From positions 1 to 40,661 of the forward strand of contig JADZCS010000282.1 of NCBI GenBank assembly GCA_020851435.1: 40,661 nucleotides of DNA. Reading direction: 5' to 3'. The stretch is from Gammaproteobacteria bacterium (GTDB taxonomy: Bacteria > Pseudomonadota > Gammaproteobacteria > Steroidobacterales > Steroidobacteraceae). Below are positions 37,409-40,661 of this stretch, in pieces. Position 1 is the stretch's first letter, and each line of letters begins with the position of its first letter. The notes beneath the pieces were generated by a model. The model was given only the letters and a program-made list of their open reading frames with translations, ran no database searches and was not told the origin of the DNA. The translations under genes were made by a program, and so were the position numbers.

Positions 37409-38658
37409 TGGTAACAATCGTGCCAGGCACGATTGTTACCAGCTGGACGCGCGTGCTGCGACACGCGACGGTGGCGACGTTGACACCGGACGGCGCTCCC
37501 TATGGGCTCGTCGCGGATGGTGCTGTCGCGCTCGCCGGTGATCGCATCGCCTGGGTCGGCGCCTCAAGGGACCTGCCGACGCTGCCGGACTCGACACAGG
37601 TCGATGCGCTGGCCGGCGCGCTGGTGACGCCGGGCCTCGTCGATTGCCATACGCACCTCGTCTGGGCCGGCAACCGGCACCGCGAGTTCGAGCAGCGACT
37701 GCTGGGCGCGAGCTATGCCGACATCGCGCGCGCGGGTGGCGGCATCCTCTCGAGCGTTCGCGCGACCCGCGCCGCGTCGGAGGACGAGCTCCTGGCCGCG
37801 GCCTTGCCGCGCGCACGCGCGCTGCTCGCCGAGGGCGTCACCTGCATCGAGGTCAAGTCCGGCTACGGCCTCGACGTCGACACGGAACTCCGCCAGTTGC
37901 GCGTCGCGCGCCGCCTGGCCGCCAGCCTTCCCCTGACCGTGCGGACGACCCTGCTCGCTGCGCACGCGGTGCCCCCGGAGTTCGCTGGTCGCGCCGACGA
38001 CTACGTCGATCATGTCTGCGACGTGATCCTGCCAGCGGCCGCCGCCGCGGGCCTCGCCGACGCGGTCGACGCCTTCTGCGAGGACATCGGGTTTTCGGCC
38101 GCACAGGTGGAGCGGCTGTTCCATCGGGCCGCCGCGCTGGGCCTGCCGGTCAAGCTGCACGCGGAACAGTTGTCAAACCAGCACGGCGCTGCGCTGGCCG
38201 CGCGCTTCGGCGCCCTGTCCGCGGATCACCTCGAGTGGCTCGACGAGCCCGGTGCGCGTTCGCTGGCCGCCGCGGGCAGCGTGGCCGTGCTGCTGCCGGC
38301 GGCGTTCTACTGGCTGCGCGAGACGCGCGCGCCGCCCGTCGACGTGCTCCGCCGCGAGCGTGTGCCGATGGCGGTGGCGACCGACCTCAATCCCGGCAGC
38401 GCACCGGTGGCTTCGCTGCTGCTGGCGATGAACATGGCCTGCGTGCTGTTCCGGCTCACCGCGGAGGAGGCGCTGGCCGGCGTCACGCGCGAGGCCGCGC
38501 GCGCGCTGGGACTGGCGGCTGAGCGCGGCACGCTGGAGGCCGGCAAGGCCGCCGACCTCGTCGCCTGGGACGCGGGTCATCCTTCCGAACTGGTTTCACA
38601 GGTAGGCCTGGCGCGGCCGCGCGTGATCCTGCGGGCGGGAGTGGACGTCGCCGGCTGA
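37408..38658 (+). CDS. hutI: Imidazolonepropionase
   Basis: It hydrolyses 4-imidazolone-5-propanoate to N-formimino-L-glutamate, the third step of histidine breakdown. The 416-aa amidohydrolase has the metal pair H-x-H in DCHTHLVWAG (His81, His83), the substrate-loop Arg/Glu region REFEQRLLGASY, VKSGYGLD (about 150), KLHAEQLSNQ with a metal His (about 250) and ATDLNPGSAP with the catalytic Asp (about 325). The start ATG at 37408 overlaps the OPT stop as TGATG and gives the family's usual length. The first 11 residues (after Met) are encoded by a perfect 31-nt palindrome that is not part of the conserved protein; a downstream GTG at 37453 is the alternative start. It converges on hutG, 11 bp away. 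Confidence 0.96.
   Translation: MVTIVPGTIVTSWTRVLRHATVATLTPDGAPYGLVADGAVALAGDRIAWVGASRDLPTLPDSTQVDALAGALVTPGLVDCHTHLVWAGNRHREFEQRLLGASYADIARAGGGILSSVRATRAASEDELLAAALPRARALLAEGVTCIEVKSGYGLDVDTELRQLRVARRLAASLPLTVRTTLLAAHAVPPEFAGRADDYVDHVCDVILPAAAAAGLADAVDAFCEDIGFSAAQVERLFHRAAALGLPVKLHAEQLSNQHGAALAARFGALSADHLEWLDEPGARSLAAAGSVAVLLPAAFYWLRETRAPPVDVLRRERVPMAVATDLNPGSAPVASLLLAMNMACVLFRLTAEEALAGVTREAARALGLAAERGTLEAGKAADLVAWDAGHPSELVSQVGLARPRVILRAGVDVAG
37410..37440. repeat. Perfect 31-nt palindrome covering the hutI start
   Basis: GGTAACAATCGTGCC, a central A, and its exact reverse complement form a 15-bp inverted repeat beginning at the G of the hutI ATG. It is markedly less GC-rich than its surroundings and encodes residues not conserved in HutI, so it looks inserted. 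This is the pattern of a REP-like or other miniature mobile palindromic unit. No second copy was noticed in the window. Confidence 0.85.
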
Positions 38659-38676
38659 GCCGCGCCGGATCAGCCG
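38652..38676. other. Small hairpin joining the convergent hutI and hutG stop codons
   Basis: CGGCTGA at 38652-38658 (ending in the hutI stop) pairs with TCAGCCG at 38670-38676 (starting with the hutG stop on the other strand), with an 11-nt loop. There is no T-run on either side, so it is at best a weak bidirectional transcript end. Confidence 0.4.
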
Positions 38677-39629
38677 AGCGCTGCGTGGGCTTCGGCGATG
38701 CGGGCGACCAGCCTTGCCGCCAGCCGCGCCGTGCGGCCGTCGACGTCGTGTGCGGGATTGAGCTCGGCCACGTCCGCGACGTGCAACTTGCCGGAGGCGA
38801 CGACGCCGTCGATCAGGCGCTCCACGAGCGCCGGCTCGACGCCCAGCGCCGCGGGGGCGCTGACGCCGGGTGCTGCGTGGGCGGGAAACACGTCCAGGCA
38901 CACAGTCAGGTACACGTGGCCGACGGATTCGACGAACCGCCCCAGCGCGGCGGCGATCGCGTCATGCCGTTCCGCGCGCAGGTCCTCGTCGAGCATCCAC
39001 TGCACGCCCAGTTCGTCCGCGCGCCGGAACAGCGCGGCGGTGTTCGCGTAGCGGCTGACGCCGAGGCAGCAGTAGCGCAGGTCGCGGCCCGCGCCCGAAG
39101 CCTGCTCGAGGATCTGCCGGAACGGCGTGCCCGAGGAACCTCGCGCATCGGCGCGCAGGTCGAAGTGGGAGTCGAAGTTGACGATGCCGACCGGCGCCGT
39201 GTCGCCGCGCGCCGCCAGTGCGGCGACGAGTCCGGAGGCGGTCGCGAGCGCTATCTCGTGACCGCCGCCGATGCCGATCAGCAGCGCGCCGCGCCCGAGT
39301 GCCGCGGCGACCAGCGCGGCGAATTCAGCTTGCGCGTTTTCGAGCGCATCGCCCTCGCAGGCCACGTCGCCGAGGTCGTCGACGGCCTCAAGCCCATGCA
39401 CGGGCAGGTTGGCCAGTGCGCGACGCAGGGCGAGCGGGCCGGCAGCTGCACCGGCACGACCCTGGTTGCGCACGACTCCTGCATCGCAGGCGAAGCCGGC
39501 GATCGCGACACTGCCGGTCTCGCCCGTTGCGGCGTTCACCAGCTGGTGCCAGCGCCGCGCGTCGGCGCCGTCCGCGGTGTCCTCGCGGCCCTGCCAGACG
39601 AACGGTTGATCAGCGTGCCGTGACACCAT
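38670..39629 (-). CDS. hutG: Formimidoylglutamase (arginase/agmatinase fold)
   Basis: It hydrolyses N-formimino-L-glutamate to L-glutamate and formamide, finishing the four-step hut pathway. The 319-aa product shows the ureohydrolase metal motifs GGGHE (His124) and NFDSHFD (Asp153, His155, Asp157). The third motif, usually D-x-D, reads VCLDVFPA, so Cys244 stands where an Asp ligand is expected and Asp246 is kept. The following HAAPGVSAPAALGVE is typical of HutG. The arginase fold shows the pathway releases formamide and does not use the HutF / N-formylglutamate route. The ATG at 39629 has GGAG very close; the adjacent GTG at 39626 has better spacing. It follows the DUF3429-like gene after 12 nt and converges with hutI. 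Confidence 0.94.
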   Translation of the reverse strand: MVSRHADQPFVWQGREDTADGADARRWHQLVNAATGETGSVAIAGFACDAGVVRNQGRAGAAAGPLALRRALANLPVHGLEAVDDLGDVACEGDALENAQAEFAALVAAALGRGALLIGIGGGHEIALATASGLVAALAARGDTAPVGIVNFDSHFDLRADARGSSGTPFRQILEQASGAGRDLRYCCLGVSRYANTAALFRRADELGVQWMLDEDLRAERHDAIAAALGRFVESVGHVYLTVCLDVFPAHAAPGVSAPAALGVEPALVERLIDGVVASGKLHVADVAELNPAHDVDGRTARLAARLVARIAEAHAALG

Positions 39630-39641
39630 GCTCCGCCCCGC

Positions 39642-40112
39642 TCACGAGAGGTCCGAGGATCCGATCAGCGCGAGCGCCAGCGACGAGCAGGCGACTGCCG
39701 TCAGGCGCCTGCGCAGGTCGAGGTAGGCGCGCGGCAGGACGCGTTCGCCGAGCGCGCGATTTTCGTACAGCCAGAAGAAGCCGAAGCCAGCGATCTGCAC
39801 CACGAGCGACTGGTCGTAGGGCAGGGCCAGCGAGCCCCATCCGACCAGGCTCGGCACGACGCCCATCACCAGCAGGCGCTTCTGTCGCGTGGCGTTCGGC
39901 GCCAGCGCGACACCCCAGTGCACGCCACCCAGGAACGAGAGGATCACGGCGCCGTACAGCACCAGCAGTCGTCCTGCCCACTCGGCCTGGTCAAGGTCGT
40001 CCAGCGCCACGGTGCCGAGGGCGCCCGCGATGAAGGGCAGCAGTCCGGCGTAGCCCAGCACAGCCGCATTGGCGGGCAGTCCGTCGGTCGATCGGGCATC
40101 GTCGGGCGTCAT
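39642..40112 (-). CDS. DUF3429-like small integral membrane protein, 156 aa
   Basis: The start is the ATG at 40112, which has GGAG 6 nt upstream; a longer frame to 40334 crosses the intergenic region and is Pro/Arg-rich, so I reject it. The product has about four to five hydrophobic helices. The motifs GYAGLLPFIAGAL near the N-terminus and FLGGVHWGVAL (about 60-70) are characteristic of DUF3429 proteins of proteobacteria, as is a central P-S-L-V-G-W segment. The function of that family is unknown. It lies 12 nt upstream of hutG on the same strand, so the two are probably co-transcribed, but there is no known link to histidine breakdown. Confidence 0.85.
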   Translation of the reverse strand: MTPDDARSTDGLPANAAVLGYAGLLPFIAGALGTVALDDLDQAEWAGRLLVLYGAVILSFLGGVHWGVALAPNATRQKRLLVMGVVPSLVGWGSLALPYDQSLVVQIAGFGFFWLYENRALGERVLPRAYLDLRRRLTAVACSSLALALIGSSDLS

Positions 40113-40198
40113 CGGCCACTCCGGCGCAAGGGGGGATGGTGGATTATGCGCCACGGCGCGCCGTCGGCGGCCACCCTGTACGCATGCATGGATCGCGC

Positions 40199-40204
40199 TA
40201 GGAT
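40199..40204 (+). promoter_or_regulatory. Candidate -10 box (TAGGAT) for the Asp-box protein gene
   Basis: TAGGAT lies 41 nt before the ATG at 40246 in the 133-bp divergent intergenic region. The sequence at the expected -35 position (CTGTAC) matches poorly. Confidence 0.25.
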
Positions 40205-40245
40205 GTCGCCGAAGGACTGGCGGCCGTCCCTGGGGGGGATGCGGA

Positions 40246-40661
40246 ATGAAGCAATACCTGGCTTGCCGGGGTGTGGCTGCGCTGGCGCTTGCGGCAGCAC
40301 TGGCCACGACGTCGGTCGGCGCGGCACCGGTCACGGTCAGCGACGCGGCGCGGCGCGGGCTGGCGCCCGAAGTGGCGGTCGGACGCGACGGCTCGATTCA
40401 CGTGCTGTGGCTCGACAAGGGCGTGGCGCCGGCGGACGGCCCGCCGCCTTCGGGCCGACCGTCAGGCCCGCCGTCCGGCGGCCACAGCCACCAGAGCAGC
40501 ACCGACCTCTTCTATGCGCGCTCCGACGATGGCGGCAGGACTTTCCACCCAGCCGTGCGCGTCAACACCGTGCCCGGCGAGGTCTGGGGCTTCGCGGTCT
40601 CGAAGCCGCGCATCGCGATCGGCGCGACGGGCATCGTGCACGTGTTCTATCCGGCCAACGC
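40246..40661 (+). CDS. Secreted Asp-box (BNR/sialidase-like) protein, partial (C-terminus beyond the right edge)
   Basis: The ATG at 40246 follows a strong GGGGGGGA site. The product starts with a Sec signal peptide (MKQYLACRG, a hydrophobic Ala/Leu stretch, probable cleavage after VGA near residue 26). A domain follows that opens APEVAVGRDGSIHVLWLD. After a Gly/Pro/Ser/His-rich loop comes YARSDDGGRTF, an Asp-box (S-x-D-x-G-x-T-[WF]) as found in the beta-propeller blades of sialidases and related exo-acting or binding proteins. A second blade begins with PRIAIGATGIVHVFY before the window ends. It is probably a periplasmic or extracellular beta-propeller. An enzymatic function cannot be assigned from this fragment. 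Confidence 0.85.
   Translation, partial: MKQYLACRGVAALALAAALATTSVGAAPVTVSDAARRGLAPEVAVGRDGSIHVLWLDKGVAPADGPPPSGRPSGPPSGGHSHQSSTDLFYARSDDGGRTFHPAVRVNTVPGEVWGFAVSKPRIAIGATGIVHVFYPAN

Overview
This is a very GC-rich, gene-dense bacterial window. It holds 24 protein-coding genes, two of them cut by the window edges, and no visible tRNA, rRNA, CRISPR array or insertion sequence. A TonB-dependent receptor, many lipobox lipoproteins, an NdvB-type cyclic glucan synthase and an arginase-fold hut pathway point to a Gram-negative proteobacterium. I lean to Gammaproteobacteria of the Xanthomonadales/Steroidobacterales/Nevskiales kind; this is inference from gene content, not a phylogenetic result.

Left block (1-4294, minus strand): a compact four-gene unit of three lipoproteins followed by a membrane-anchored Ser/Thr protein kinase. 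One lipoprotein carries a run of 25 serines and 23 collagen-like G-X-Y triplets. I do not recognise this combination as a described system, and it is the strongest candidate for something new.

Catabolic/regulatory block (4411-14420): a fumarate-reductase/ketosteroid-dehydrogenase-like flavoprotein (+); a tightly overlapped minus-strand operon of two IclR regulators, a PCMH-type FAD oxidase, an Asp/Glu/hydantoin racemase-like protein and a third IclR; then, on the plus strand, a TonB-dependent receptor with a strong terminator and a protein with two alpha/beta-hydrolase-like halves. It looks like an inducible uptake and oxidation locus for an unidentified organic substrate.

Envelope block (14376-27611, minus strand): asd (aspartate-semialdehyde dehydrogenase), an MFS exporter-like protein, a 7TM-type sensor histidine kinase without an adjacent response regulator, and a giant (about 2940 aa) cyclic beta-1,2-glucan synthase.

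Histidine utilisation block (27693-39629): all four enzymes of the route histidine -> urocanate -> imidazolonepropionate -> formiminoglutamate -> glutamate + formamide are present (hutH, hutU, hutI, hutG), but scattered over both strands. Interspersed are a hybrid histidine kinase and a translationally coupled lipoprotein-OPT transporter-hutI unit. hutU and the lipoprotein gene start head-to-head with overlapping 5' ends, and a perfect 31-nt palindrome sits on the hutI start codon. A small DUF3429-like membrane protein precedes hutG, and a truncated secreted Asp-box (BNR-like) protein runs off the right edge.
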